From CAWJAP01 sp963834365 (GTDB lineage: Bacteria; Acidobacteriota; Vicinamibacteria; Vicinamibacterales; Vicinamibacteraceae), in NCBI GenBank assembly GCA_963834365.1, contig CAWIBS010000033.1, positions 248,001-312,000 of the forward strand: 64,000 bases of DNA. Direction: 5' to 3'. Shown one piece after another: positions 1 through 10,323 of this stretch. Position 1 is the first letter of the stretch; each line of letters begins with the position of its first letter. A program made the position numbers and the translations under genes. The notes below the pieces were generated by a model. That model saw nothing but the letters and a program-made list of their open reading frames with translations. It did not search any database and was not told the origin of the DNA.

Positions 1-1
1 G

Positions 2-1478
2 ACGATCAACCCCGAGGCTTTCCCCGGACTCGAAGCCACGTCGTTCTCCACGGTCATCGAAAGCGACCAGGCGGTCGTGGTCGATCGAACGATGACCTGG
101 GACGGCAGCGGGATCGGCAGCCACGCCGAGACCTCGATCGAGCAGGTGTCGAACGTCTGGTATCTCGCGGAAGGCGCAACCGGGGGTGGATTCGACCTCT
201 ACTATCTGTTGCAGAACCCCAACGCCGCGCCGGCCAGCGTCACGATCACGTACCTGCGAGCGTTCGGGGACCCGCTGACGAAGAACTACGTCGTGAACCC
301 GCGCAGCCGGCTCACGATCAACGTCGACAACGAGCGCTTCGGCCCGACCAACGCGACGCTGCTCTCGGAGACGGATGTCTCGGCGCAGATTGTCTCGACG
401 ACCGTCCCGATCCTGGTCGAGCGGGCGATGTACATGACGGCCGGTGGCCGTCTGTTCGCGGCGGGCCACAGCAGCGCGGGCATCACGACGCAGGCGACCA
501 GCTGGTTTCTGGCCGAAGGGGCGTCGGGTTCGTACTTCGATCTGTTCATCCTGCTCGCCAATCCCAACACGACGCCCACGACCGTGGAGATCGCGTACCT
601 GCTGATTAGCGGCGAGACCATCACGCGGCACTACGCGCTGCCGGCCCAGAGCCGCCGCACGGTGTACGTCGATGTCGAGCCAGGGCTCGAGGACGTCGCG
701 ACCTCGGCGGTCGTGCGCTCACTCGACAGCGCCGTGCCGATTGTCGTCGAGCGGGCGATGTGGTGGCCCGGAGGGAACTGGACCGAAGCCCACAACAGCG
801 CCGGCGCGCTGGTCACGTCGCCACGGTGGGCGCTCGCCGAGGGCGAGTTCGGCGGGACGCGAGCCCACCAGACCTACGTGCTGCTCGCCAACACGTCGCC
901 CTTCCCCGGGACCGTGCGCGTCACGCTCTTCTTCGAGGATCAGGGCGAACCGTTCGTCACGGAATACACGGTGGCGGCGCGGAGCCGCTACAACGTCGAT
1001 CTGCGCCAATACCATCGCCCAGGGCCGGCGCTTCTCGGTCCTCGTCGAGGGGCTGGGCGCCACGCCGCCACAACTGGTCGTCGAACGGGCGATGTACTCG
1101 AACGCCGGCGCGTCGATCTGGGCCGCCGGCACCAACGCCCTCGGCACGCCGCTCTTCGCCCCGAACACCTTCCTGGTGACTGCCAATGGCGTGTTCCCGA
1201 AGGTGCTCGTCGTCGATGAAGGGACCCGGGTCACGATCCTGAACCAGGATCCGAACTCGGTGGTGACCGACGACTGTGCAGCCGGCGGACACGACATCTC
1301 CGACGACCCGCACCCGACGCATGGCGACAACCCCGAGTTCGGGATTGGACGGCTCGACTTCGGCCAGTCGCGCCAAACCTCGAACCTCGTGACCACCGGG
1401 TCGTTCGGCGTCCACGATCACTGCCACGGCCAGGACGAGAAGTGGAAGGCCCGCGTGATCGTCCGCCCTCTGCCATAG
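2..1478 (+). CDS. Secreted repeat protein with C-terminal cupredoxin-like domain (5' partial)
   Basis: The frame is open to the left edge, so the start lies outside the window. About three and a half repeats of some 110 residues are visible, each with a motif like WYLAEGA or WFLAEGA, then LLxNPN, and ending in VPIxVERAM. These resemble the extracellular beta-sandwich repeats of DUF5719-type proteins. A single frameshift near 1010-1020 moves the frame; after it a last repeat leads into about 90 residues with a cupredoxin pattern (GGHDISDDPH, then GVHDHCHG, ending in KARVIV), which supplies His and Cys residues suited to copper binding. Inference: an exported, surface or periplasmic protein that may bind copper. 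The role is not known, and no partner is visible because the next gene is separated by a 114-base spacer. Confidence 0.65.
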
Positions 1479-1592
1479 CAGGGATCCAGGCATCAGGGAT
1501 GTTCCAGTCCGGAGCTCGCGTCCGGAGTCTGATTCCTGAGGCCCGATCCCTGGTCCCGGCTCATCCCTGTCCCTGCTCACGTATCATCTGGT

Positions 1593-3476
1593 GTGCTCTC
1601 CCCTTACGGCGCGCGTGAAGCACGCTTCACCGCCGACGCGCGATCAGCGGCTCGCGTTTCCGTCCGTTTTTCCAGCGCGCGGCTGGCCATCGCCGCAACG
1701 ACGGCGCTCCTCGCGATTGCCTGGCTGAGCGACCCGACTCGCACCTGGGCGGGGCCGGCGGTCGCCGCGACCGTGGCCGCGTTCCTGGTGCTCGTCATCC
1801 GGCACGACCGGGTCGAGCAGCGGCGCGACGTGGCTGCCGCTTTGGCGACGGTCAATCGCGACGCCCAGCGGCGCCTCGACCGCGACTGGTCGGCCATGCC
1901 GGCCACGTGGCAGGTGGACGGCATCGACGATCACCCGTACGCCGGCGACCTCAATCTGTTCGGACACGCGTCGCTCAGCGGAATCCTCGGTCCGGTGCAG
2001 ACCCCCACCGGCCGTGTGCTGCTCAGTCGCTGGCTCCTGCAGGGACCCGCGCACGCCGAGCCGGACGTCATCGCCCGTCACCAGGAAGCCGTCCGCGAGC
2101 TGGCACCTCTGCTCGACCTCCGACAGCAGCTCACGGTCGCGGCCAGGCGGATTCCCGCGCTCAATCGCGTCCCGGCGTCGCTCGTGGAACCGCCAATCTC
2201 GGCAACCGGCCCGTCAGCCGAGTCGCGCGCGCTGAAGGGCGAGCCGCCGCTCGTGCGGTTCGTCGGCTGGGCCGAGTCGCCATCGTGGCTCCTCTCGCGC
2301 CCCTGGGTGAGCATTGTCGCGATCGCGCTGGGGCTCGTGACGACCAGCCTCTTCATGTTGTGGCTCGCGGGGTGGCCCGTCGCCCCCTGGTGGCTGGCCA
2401 CCGCCACCGCGGGATGGATGCTACGTGCGTACGTGCGCCATCCTCTCGAACAGACGTTCGGCGGCGCCTCGACCGAGCACGGCGTGCGGTCGTGGACGAC
2501 GCCCATCGGCCTGATCGAGACCGCGCGGTGGCAGGCGGTCGAGCTCAAGGCCGCACAAGCCACGCTCGCGACGGGCGGTCAGGCGCGAAGGTCGCTTCGG
2601 CGCCTCGAACAGCTCGTCGCGCTGGCGGACTTCCGTCTGTCCACGTGGCTCTACCTCCCCATTCAGTCGCTGACGCTCTGGGAACTGCACGTGTGGTGGG
2701 CCATGGAGCGCTGGCGCCACGCGCATGGCCGTCACGTCGCCGAGTGGCTGACCGCGGTGGGCCGAGTGGAAGCGCTGTCCGCGCTGGCCTCGCTCGCGCA
2801 CGACCATCCGGCCTGGGCGTTTCCCGAGGTCTCCCCACGGCATCACCGCCTCGAGGCCGACGCGCTCGCGCATCCGCTGCTCGCCGACGCCGTGCGGGTC
2901 GCCAACGACGTCAAGCTCGGGCCTCCGGGCCGCTTCCTGCTCATCACCGGCTCCAACATGTCGGGCAAGAGCACGTTGCTGCGATCGCTGGGCGTCGGCA
3001 TCGTCCTCGCCCACGCCGGAGGACCCGTCTGCGCCTCGCGCATGACCCTGCCGCCGATGACATTGCACACGAGCATGCGGGTCGCCGACTCGCTCGAGCG
3101 CGGGCTGTCGCTCTTCATGGCCTCCCTCGTGCGGCTCGAGCGCATCGTGCGCAGCGCGCGCGAGGCGAACGGCCGTGTCATGGGCTACCTGCTCGACGAA
3201 GTCCTGCAAGGGACCAACAGCGCCGAGCGGCAGGTCGCGGTCCGCACCATCGTCGGGCACCTGCTGGGAACGCGAGCGATTGGCGCGGTCACCACCCACG
3301 ATCTCGAGCTCGCGCACGATGCCGCGTTCACCCTCAACGCCGACAGCTTCCATCTGCAGGAGACGCTGGCGCGGCACGGCGAGGACGTGTCGATGACCTT
3401 CGACTATCGGCTGCGGCCCGGCCCCGCCGAGGCCGGCAACGCGCTGGAGCTGCTCCGGATGCTCGGACTGCGTTAG
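1593..3476 (+). CDS. Membrane-anchored MutS-like ATPase
   Basis: An intact 627-residue protein with a MutS C-terminal ATPase domain. Walker A is GSNMSGKST near residue 453 and Walker B is LLDEVLQGTN near 535, followed by the TTHDLELA switch region. It lacks the mismatch-recognition domain of true MutS. Instead it has hydrophobic stretches near residues 33-70 and 237-275 that look like membrane segments. Related membrane MutS-like proteins of acidobacteria and Bacteroidetes have no established function, so a role in mismatch repair should not be assumed. The GTG start is preceded by TATCAT five bases upstream, which would fit a leaderless transcript. It runs convergently towards the amidohydrolase gene, across a GC-rich repeat block. 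Confidence 0.85.
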   Translation: MLSPYGAREARFTADARSAARVSVRFSSARLAIAATTALLAIAWLSDPTRTWAGPAVAATVAAFLVLVIRHDRVEQRRDVAAALATVNRDAQRRLDRDWSAMPATWQVDGIDDHPYAGDLNLFGHASLSGILGPVQTPTGRVLLSRWLLQGPAHAEPDVIARHQEAVRELAPLLDLRQQLTVAARRIPALNRVPASLVEPPISATGPSAESRALKGEPPLVRFVGWAESPSWLLSRPWVSIVAIALGLVTTSLFMLWLAGWPVAPWWLATATAGWMLRAYVRHPLEQTFGGASTEHGVRSWTTPIGLIETARWQAVELKAAQATLATGGQARRSLRRLEQLVALADFRLSTWLYLPIQSLTLWELHVWWAMERWRHAHGRHVAEWLTAVGRVEALSALASLAHDHPAWAFPEVSPRHHRLEADALAHPLLADAVRVANDVKLGPPGRFLLITGSNMSGKSTLLRSLGVGIVLAHAGGPVCASRMTLPPMTLHTSMRVADSLERGLSLFMASLVRLERIVRSAREANGRVMGYLLDEVLQGTNSAERQVAVRTIVGHLLGTRAIGAVTTHDLELAHDAAFTLNADSFHLQETLARHGEDVSMTFDYRLRPGPAEAGNALELLRMLGLR

Positions 3477-3484
3477 CTGGCGAC

Positions 3485-4069
3485 GGCGGCCCTCAGCCTA
3501 TCTGGCGACGGCGGCCCTCAGCCGCCGTCGCGGCAGCCCTTCATGCGCGCGGCTATCCGGCGGGCGCTGCCCGCGCCCGCCGGCCGCGCGCGGGCTGCAG
3601 CCATCTAGCGACGACCGCGCCCAACGCCGCCCCCCGAGCGGCCGGCGGCCCGCTCAGGGCCGCCGAACAGCCGCGAGGGATCAAGGCGGCGCGCGGTGGC
3701 CGCTGAGGGCGGCCACCGCCAGAATCAGCGCTGACGGCGGCCCGCAGCCGGCCGTCGCGGCGAGCGCCTGCATGGCGCGCCGAGCTAGTCCGGCGAGGCG
3801 ACTGCCGCGGCGGCCCGCCGGCCGCGCGCGGGCTGCGCAGCTGCGCCGACGGCCAATCGCGACCGCGCCGCCCCCGAGCGGCCGGCGGCCCGCCTCAGGG
3901 CCGCCGAACAGCCGCGAGGGATCAAGGGCGGCGCGCGGTGCCTCTGGGGCGGCCACCGCCAAATCAATACCGCCGCCCCCGAGCGGCCGGCGGCCCGCCT
4001 AGGGCCGCCGAACAGCCGCGAGGGATCAAGGGCGGCGCGCGGTGGCCGCTGAGGGCGGCCACCGCCAAA
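3485..4069. repeat. GC-rich tandem repeat, about 240-bp unit, with hairpins
   Basis: Two full units (about 3497-3723 and 3730-3963) and a partial third (3964-4069) share long near-identical blocks, best seen at 3627-3720, 3868-3966 and 3974-4069. Units one and three each hold a perfect hairpin with 11-bp arms (GCGGTGGCCGC and its complement) around TGAGG; in unit two one arm is altered. The block lies between two convergent genes, and the last unit abuts the stop codon of the minus-strand gene, so it may act as a bidirectional terminator. No gene is supported here; the reading frames that cross it are chance open frames in GC-rich DNA. Confidence 0.8.
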
Positions 4070-5813
4070 TCAATACAGCCGGACGTTGTCGAGCTCGAGC
4101 CAGGCGAGCTTTCCGGCATCGCGCGAGGCCTCGAACCGGATCTCGACCAGATCGCGTCCGGTCCACGCCACGCGATTGCCGCTGCCGTTCTGCCCCACCG
4201 AGGCAAAAGGAATGCTCACGGGCGTCCATTCCGGCGATCCCGAAAAGTAGGATTCGTGAAAGCGGCCGTCGGCCACCCGGCGGGTCACGAAGACGATCCG
4301 GTAACGCCCCTCCCCGCGCGCATCGAAACGCAGGCCGCGAAACCGGCTCACGTCTCTCGGTTCTCCATCGGGGGAGAGCGCGAGCGAGGCGCGCAGGTAG
4401 GGCGATGCCGCCTCCCCCATCCGCGCCGTCAGGTGCAGCGCATGGTCGCGGAAGGCACGCACGACGCGGCCGGCAACGAGGGTGGTCGGGCGATCCGCGG
4501 TCTCGGTCCCGGTGATCCAGGTCAGCCCTGATGGGCTGCGCTCGTCTTCGCGCTCGAAGTCGTCGAGCAGCGCTACGTCCAGCTTCGGCACGGCGGCGAC
4601 CGGGGGCGCTGCTGCAGGGGCAGGGGCAGGGGCTGGGCAGTGCAGTCGCAGTTGCAGCCGCCTCCGCCGGTTCCGATCGGCCCCGGCGGCCCCGCGCCGG
4701 CTTGCGTGCCGGCGGAGGGGCAATGGTCGCGGGTGGGGCGGCAGCGGCCGTCGGCGCGGCTTCCACCACCGGAGGGGCGAGCACCGCGCGCAAGGCCTGG
4801 CGGTCCACTTCCTGGCCGCCGAGGAAGATGCGATCGATGCGGGCCAGGTCGTCGATCGTCGCCGTGGGATCGCCCTCGACCATCAGCAGATCCGCGCGCA
4901 TCCCGGCGGCGATGAAGCCGCGGTCCGAGTGCAGCTGGAGCCCCCATGCGCCGCCACTGGTTGCGGCAGTCACGGCCTCCAGTGGTGTGAGGCCGGCGGC
5001 CACGAGCAATCGCGCCGCCAGATGCGTGGACCAGCCGTACGCCATCGATGCCGATCCGCCGTCGGATCGGACGGCCACGCGTATGCGCGCCTCCCGAAGT
5101 GCGCGGACGACGTTGGCGGCGCTCTGCCACTCGGCTCCGGGGTTCTGTGCTGACACATCGACTCCCGCCGCTGCCGCGACCTCGGTCGCCAGCGGCGAAG
5201 CGGTCCCGGCCGGGGATCCGACCGCGCGCGTGAGCTCCGGCACTACCGTCACGTTGGCCTGGGTCACCGCCGCAGCCGACCCGGCGATCGCGGCCGGGTC
5301 GTTGCCCCCGCGCGCCGTCGGACTCCGCTGGGCCACGGCTTCGTCCAGCGAAGGCGCACCAGCCGGATGGGCGAGGAACAGGATGCGCGGGCCGGCATCG
5401 GCGCGGCCGGCGTCCCGCGCCACCACGTCGAATCGCGCCGCGTCTGGCCCGCCAACCGCGGCGGTGGTGACGCCGCTGTAGAGGAGCGCCGCAAAGGCGC
5501 GGCGCCTCTGCTCTGTCGACGGCGCATCGCTGCCCTCGGCGACATGTACGCCCAGGTCGATCAATCCCGGAAGCAGGGTCCTGCCGGCTCCGTCGATGGT
5601 CGAGGTGCCCGCGGGCACCTCGACCGTCCGGCCCGCGGCGCGAATGCGCCCCCCTTCGACCACCACTGTTCCCGTGAACGGCTCGTTGCCCGATCCGTCG
5701 ACGATGCGCACGCCGACAATGGCCCAGGTGCCCGGCGCAGACTGTGCGCCGAGCGCGATCCAAGTGGTGAGCGGCAGCGCAGCAATGATTCCGATCGAGC
5801 GGAACGAGACCAT
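4070..5813 (-). CDS. Amidohydrolase-like protein fused to a CIA30-like domain
   Basis: A signal peptide (MVSFRSIGIIAALP to QSAPG) is followed by an imidazolonepropionase-like amidohydrolase domain (IVDGSG, LLPGLIDLGVH, VRSDGGS, WSTHLAARLL, GLTPLEAVTAAT). A Pro/Ala-rich linker then leads into about 170 residues beginning LLDDFEREDE and ending LELDNVRLY, which match the CIA30 (complex I intermediate-associated 30) beta-sandwich. One frameshift near 4625-4640, in a CAGGGG repeat, joins the two parts. The usual first metal motif HxH reads GVH here, so one metal ligand appears to be missing and activity is doubtful, although the later His and Asp ligands are present. The start was chosen because TAGAAT lies seven bases upstream on the minus strand, a leaderless pattern. 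Substrate unknown. Confidence 0.7.
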
Positions 5814-5865
5814 GGCCGACATTCTAACGGGCCGTCCAGGCGTGCGTCCGGCAGCTCGAGTGTGA

Positions 5866-5928
5866 GCTTCCTTCCTCCTTCCTCCTTCGAACTTCGTACC
5901 TCGACTTCGTACTTCGTAATTCACCACT
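5866..5928. repeat. Degenerate heptanucleotide repeat
   Basis: Read on the minus strand this is a run of 7-base units such as TACGAAG, TTCGAAG and GAGGAAG. It fills the spacer between the amidohydrolase and the Rsm22-like gene and slightly overlaps the 3' end of the latter. It belongs to the same family as the repeats near 36772 and 47718. Confidence 0.7.
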
Positions 5929-6922
5929 CGTCGCCCCATCGCGTGTCGCGCGCACGTCGATAGGCATCACGGTCCTTCCGGCTCACGGTGCGCTCGACGA
6001 TGCCTTCGGGGTACACAGCGTCATCGTCACGTGACCTGTGCCCTTGATCGGGTGTCGAATCACGCGCGCCTCCACGACAGGTGGAGGAGAAGGTTCTGCC
6101 GACGCCGGGTGCGGCTCCAGCGCCTGCGGACCAGCGATGACGTAGGAGAATTTTTCGTCCTCCCACCCCAGGTCGCCGCCCTTGAGCTGACGATGCAGGC
6201 GGCTTCGAGCGAGGCGCGCCGCGAAGTGGCACCAGTCAGGAGTTCCGCGGAGCGGACAGGGGTGATCGTGCGGGCAGGGCGCGAGCACGCGAAAGCCGGC
6301 GGCGATCAGAATGTCCCTGGCGGCGAGCACCCTGTGATAGCCACGCGGCGTGCCCGGCTCGACGATCGCGATCGCGCGCTTGGCTGCCTGCGCGGCGCGC
6401 AGGACGACGGCCCGCAGCGTCTCGGGAACGAGCTCGCCGATGACGTACGACAGCACCACGAGGTCGTGCGGTGGCCACGCCAATGGCGTCTGGAGGGCCG
6501 CTCGGCGCCACTCTACGCGGAGGTCGCCGTGACGGGGATGGTGGCGCCACAGCCGCTCGCTCAACGCGAGCATTCCCTCATCGGCGTCTGCCGACGTCAC
6601 GCTCTCGAGCCCGGGGAAGGGCGCTGGCGGCGGCCCAGAGCGTCGTCCCCGGTCCGGCGCCCAGGTCGAGCAGGCGCCGGCACTCGGGCGGACCGAGCCG
6701 ACGCGCGGCCTCGTGCAGCACGCGCTCGAGTGCGGCGGCGGTCGCCGGCATTCGGGTCGCTGCGTACGCGAGCCGCTCGGTGACGGAAAGCGGGCCCGGC
6801 GATCCGACGGCGTCGGGGTCGCGGTACCGCGCGCTCAGCGTCCCGGCGGCGGACCGCAGCTGCCGGCCCTGGACGCCGGCGGCTTCGGCGGCAATCGCCT
6901 GCTGCAGCGGATCCACGGCCAC
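5921..6922 (-). CDS. Rsm22-family methyltransferase-like protein
   Basis: The pieces join into one protein of about 330 residues. The N-terminal part has a SAM-binding motif (LLDLGAGPGTTLWAA). The middle has DLVVLSYVIGEL, and the Cys/His cluster PCPHDHPCPL with DWCHFAARL and GWEDEKFSYV is diagnostic of Rsm22 proteins. The end, RARDTRWGDEW, is also typical. Frameshifts near 6600 and near 6010 explain why it appears as three open frames. In mitochondria Rsm22 proteins act in assembly of the small ribosomal subunit and carry an iron-sulfur cluster; the bacterial role is little studied. The GTG start at 6922 is four bases downstream of the amidohydrolase stop, so the two genes are probably co-transcribed. 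Confidence 0.8.
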
Positions 6923-6925
6923 TCG

Positions 6926-8053
6926 TCAGGACGCGACGCGCGGCAGGCGAGGCACGATCCGCTGCGCGTTGCCGTAATAGAGCTTTCGCAGCAGGTCGTC
7001 GGAAAGCCCGAGGCCGTAGAGCTTCCAGAAGGCGTGATAGTCGCGGTAGTAGTCGAAGTACTCGTCGCGCGTCTCGAACACGCGGAAGAAGTAGGGATAC
7101 TCGCTGGCCTCGTAGCGGTCCTTGCCGAAGAGGATGCGGTCCTGGTACTTCTCGAAGAAGGCGGCCGCCGCGCGCGGCTGACGTCCGAGGTCGTACAGGA
7201 TCGCGCCCGTCTCGACGACCGTGTTCGGCAGGGTGTCGAGCATCCGGCCGAGCCGCGCCAGGTCGTTCGCGTGCCAGCCGAAGTGGGCGACGATGAACGT
7301 GGTCTTCGGATGGCGGGCGAACAGCCAATCCCGTTCCGCCATCAGCGCGTCGAAGGTCGGGAATCGATCGGGCGGCAGCCGGTTCTGCGGGCGCAGCTGG
7401 AGCTCTCGCCAGCGCTCGTTGTGCGGGTCCACCGGATCGAAGAACGACTGGGGTTCGCCGGTGTGGATGAGGACGGGAACGCCCAGTCGTCCGCACGCCG
7501 CCCACACCGGATCGAACTCGGGGTCGTCGGTGGGCACTCGCGCCCCGGTCTTCCGTTTCAGGTGCAGGCCGAAGTTCTTGAAGATTTTCAGGCCGACGGC
7601 GCCGGCCTTGATGTCGGCTTCGAGACGTGCGGCGGCGCGCTCTCCATAGCCGGGCGTCGTCGAGATCGTCGAAATCGAGGTTGGCGAAGAAGACCATCCG
7701 GTCGGCATGGGGACTCGCCTTGATGGCGCTGAGCCCCGCCCGCAGGCGCTCGCCGGTCCCCCCGGACAGATTCACCAGGACCCGCAGATTCAGCGCGTCC
7801 ATCTCGGCGATGAGTGCGTTCAGACGCTGACCGGTCGGCACGGTCTGGTGATGACTGTGCACGTCGATCACCGGAAACTTCGCCCGCGGGACGGGATGCT
7901 CGGGGACAACGAGCGTGCGACTTGGGCTTGTACTCGTCGAATCGTCAGTGTGGGTGGGCTCGTGCGTGGCGCCTGGCCGGCGGCCAGCACGCCGCCTGCC
8001 ACCGCGCCGAGCAGCACCATGACGCAGAGAGGCCTGATGTCAACCGATCTCAC
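6926..8053 (-). CDS. Secreted amidohydrolase family protein (metal-dependent TIM barrel)
   Basis: The start at 8053 gives a clear signal peptide (MRSVDIRPLCVMVLLGAVAG to GQAP). The mature protein begins VVPEHPVPRAKFPVIDVHSH, which carries the HxH metal motif of the amidohydrolase-2 family, and continues through VLIHTGEP, FIVAHFGWH and ILFGKDRY. The last of these supplies the conserved catalytic Asp region. Two frameshifts, near 7920 and near 7650, split the reading frame. Members of this family act as hydrolases or decarboxylases on cyclic or aromatic acids; the substrate cannot be told from sequence. It lies directly upstream of the Rsm22-like gene and just downstream of the dehydratase gene, all on the minus strand, so a single operon is plausible. 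Confidence 0.8.
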
Positions 8054-8064
8054 GCAAACCTCCG

Positions 8065-9757
8065 CTAACGCAGCGACTCGTGCCTCAAGAAATCGAAATC
8101 ACAGCCGAGATGCGCCTGCTGCACGTGCCGGGCGTACAGCCGATCGTAGCCGCGGCCGGGAATCGGCGGTGGCGTGAACCGGCGCGGCGGCGTTCGAGCT
8201 CCGCATCGTCCACCAGGAGATCGAGGCGTCGGTCGTCCACCGAGAGCGTAATGCGATCGCCGTTGCGCACCAACGCCAGAGGCCCGCCCGCGGCCGCTTC
8301 CGGCGAGACGTGAAGAACGACGGTGCCGAAGGCGGTGCCGCTCATGCGCGCGTCGGAGATCCGCACCATGTCCGTCACGCCGGCCAGCTTCTTCGGGATC
8401 GGCAGCGCACCGGCTTCGGGCATGCCCGGGGCCCCCGAGCGGTCCGGCTTGTCGGAGGACCAGGATGTCGTCAGGCGCGACGTCGAGGTCGGGTGAATCG
8501 ACGCGGCTGGCCAGGTCCTCGAGCGACTCGAAGACCACGGCCCGCCCCGTGACGTTGAGCAGATGCGCCGATGCGGCGGCCCGCTTGATGACCGCGCCGT
8601 CCGGCGCCAGCGTGCCCTTGAGGGCCACCAGCCCATCCCGCTCCACGATCGGGCGCGCCGCGGGGCGGACCACCGTCTGCCACGTCGGAAACGGGTCGTC
8701 GCCGAGAATCGCCGAGGCGCCCGCCTGTCACGGTCAGGCAGTCGAGATGGAGATGCGCGCGCAGCTCACGCAGGACGACCGGCAGGCCTCCCGCCCGGTG
8801 GAAGTCCTCCATGTAGCCGTCGCCCGTCGGACGCAGGTCCACGAGTACCGGCGTCCGCGCGCCGATCTCGTTGAGCAGATCCGAGATCCAGCCGCACCCC
8901 GACGCGGCCGGCCACCGCCGTCAGATGGATGATGCCGTTGGTCGAGCCGCCGATCGCCTGCAGCACGCGAATGGCGTTCTCGAACGCGGGACGGAGTCAG
9001 GATCCGATCGGGGGTGAGGCGCTCCGCAGCGAGTCCCACGGCCCGCCGGCCCGACTCCTCGCCGTGGCGGAGCCGGTCCGCGTACACTGCCGGAACCGAC
9101 GCGCCTCCGGGCAGCATCATGCCGAGCGCCTCGGTGAGGCACGCCATCGTGCTCGCGGTGCCCATGACCCCGCACGTCCCGGCAGTCGGGACGAGCTGCG
9201 CGCCAGCCTTGTCCACCTCGGCCCGATCGATCTCCCCGCGCGCGAAACCGGCCCCAGATGCGGCGGCAATCGGTGCACGCGCCGACGCGCTGCCCCTCGA
9301 CGCTGCCCGCGAGCATCGGCCCCGCCACGACGACGATGGCCGGAAGGTTGGCGCTGGCTGCGCCCATCAGCAGGGCGGGCACGGTCTTGTCGCACCCGCC
9401 CACCAGCACGGCGGCGTCGAGCGGCTGCGCGCGCAGCATCACCTCGACGTCCATCGCCATCAGGTTGCGCGCGAACATCGCCGTCGGCGACGTGAACATC
9501 TCGCCGAGCGAGATGACCGGGAACTCGAGCGGCAGCCCGCCGCCCTGCCAGACCCCGCGTTTGACCGCCTCGCACAGCTCCCGGAGACCGCGATGACAGT
9601 GGTTCAGCTCGGAGAACGTATTGACGATGCCGACGATCGGCCGGTCGAGGGCTTCACGGGAGAAGCCCATGGACTGGGCCACGGACCGTCGCAGGAAGAG
9701 CGCCAGCTCGCGATCGCCGTACTCCACGAGGCGCGAACCCAGACCGGTCTTCGTCAT
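8065..9757 (-). CDS. IlvD/Edd family dehydratase, probably a sugar-acid dehydratase
   Basis: The joined reading frames give about 560 residues of the dihydroxy-acid/phosphogluconate dehydratase family, which remove water from hydroxy acids using an iron-sulfur cluster. Cluster cysteines are visible in GGCDKTVPALLMG, GACTDCRRIW and GTCGVMGTAS. The C-terminal half shows IGGSTNGIIHL, KGTLAPDGAVIK, RISDARMSGTAFGTV and the ending YARHVQQAHLGCDFDFL. That ending is like L-arabonate or galactonate dehydratases rather than branched-chain IlvD, so a role in sugar-acid breakdown is the better guess. At least six frameshifts break the gene (near 9245, 9010, 8900, 8720, 8440 and 8190). Its start overlaps the NUDIX stop as ATGA, suggesting coupled translation. 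Confidence 0.8.
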
Positions 9758-10323
9758 GGCTGCGCGACGTTGCCGTCTTCCGCCCGCGCCCGGGCGCGCC
9801 GACGGCCGTACTCGGCCAGGGCTTCGCGCATCGAGGGGAAGGCGATGTCGTCGGCTCTGACGGCCTGTGGGTCGAGCCACGTCACGCTCTCGACCGCATC
9901 GAGCGCCGCGGCCGTTTCCGGACGCTCGGCGTGGCCGATGAAGAAGACGTCCACGACCGGATAGGTCAGGCCGCGATAGGCATAGTCATTGGTGTGCGAG
10001 CTCAGGTACTCGATCGACGACAGCTCGACGTTCACTTCCTCACGCACCTCGCGCCGGAGGGCCTCTTCGAGCGACTCGCCGGGATCGACGAAGCCGCCAA
10101 TCAGTGCCAGCTTGCCCTTCGAGGGCTCGTGGGCGCGGCGGATGAAGAGCGCGCGGCCGTCGGACGCCACGACGAGTGCGGCGGCTGCCACGGCCGGGTT
10201 GAAGAAGTAGACGAACCCGCAGTCCCGGCACTCGAATGGCACCGCTCCGGCCGCGGCCGCACGGCGGCCGCAGGACGGACAATGCGCGAAGGCTTCGCAG
10301 GGCGCCGGCACGTCAGTAGCCAC
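9754..10323 (-). CDS. NUDIX hydrolase with N-terminal zinc ribbon
   Basis: An intact 189-residue protein. A zinc ribbon comes first (HCPSCGRR and ECRDCGFVYF, four cysteines), followed by a complete NUDIX box (GGFVDPGESLEEALRREV then REEV near residues 75-98) that binds divalent metal and cuts nucleoside diphosphate derivatives. The layout resembles NudC-type NADH pyrophosphatases but the protein is shorter than NudC (about 260 residues), so the substrate is uncertain; ADP-sugars or a housekeeping clean-up role are possible. Its start overlaps the deoC end by eleven bases, and its stop overlaps the dehydratase start. Confidence 0.85.
   Translation of the reverse strand: MATDVPAPCEAFAHCPSCGRRAAAAGAVPFECRDCGFVYFFNPAVAAAALVVASDGRALFIRRAHEPSKGKLALIGGFVDPGESLEEALRREVREEVNVELSSIEYLSSHTNDYAYRGLTYPVVDVFFIGHAERPETAAALDAVESVTWLDPQAVRADDIAFPSMREALAEYGRRRARARAEDGNVAQP

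Noticed and set aside
3938..4531. Long plus-strand open frame antisense to the amidohydrolase gene
   Set aside because: It crosses the tandem repeat and has no motif or ribosome binding site; high GC keeps antisense frames open by chance.
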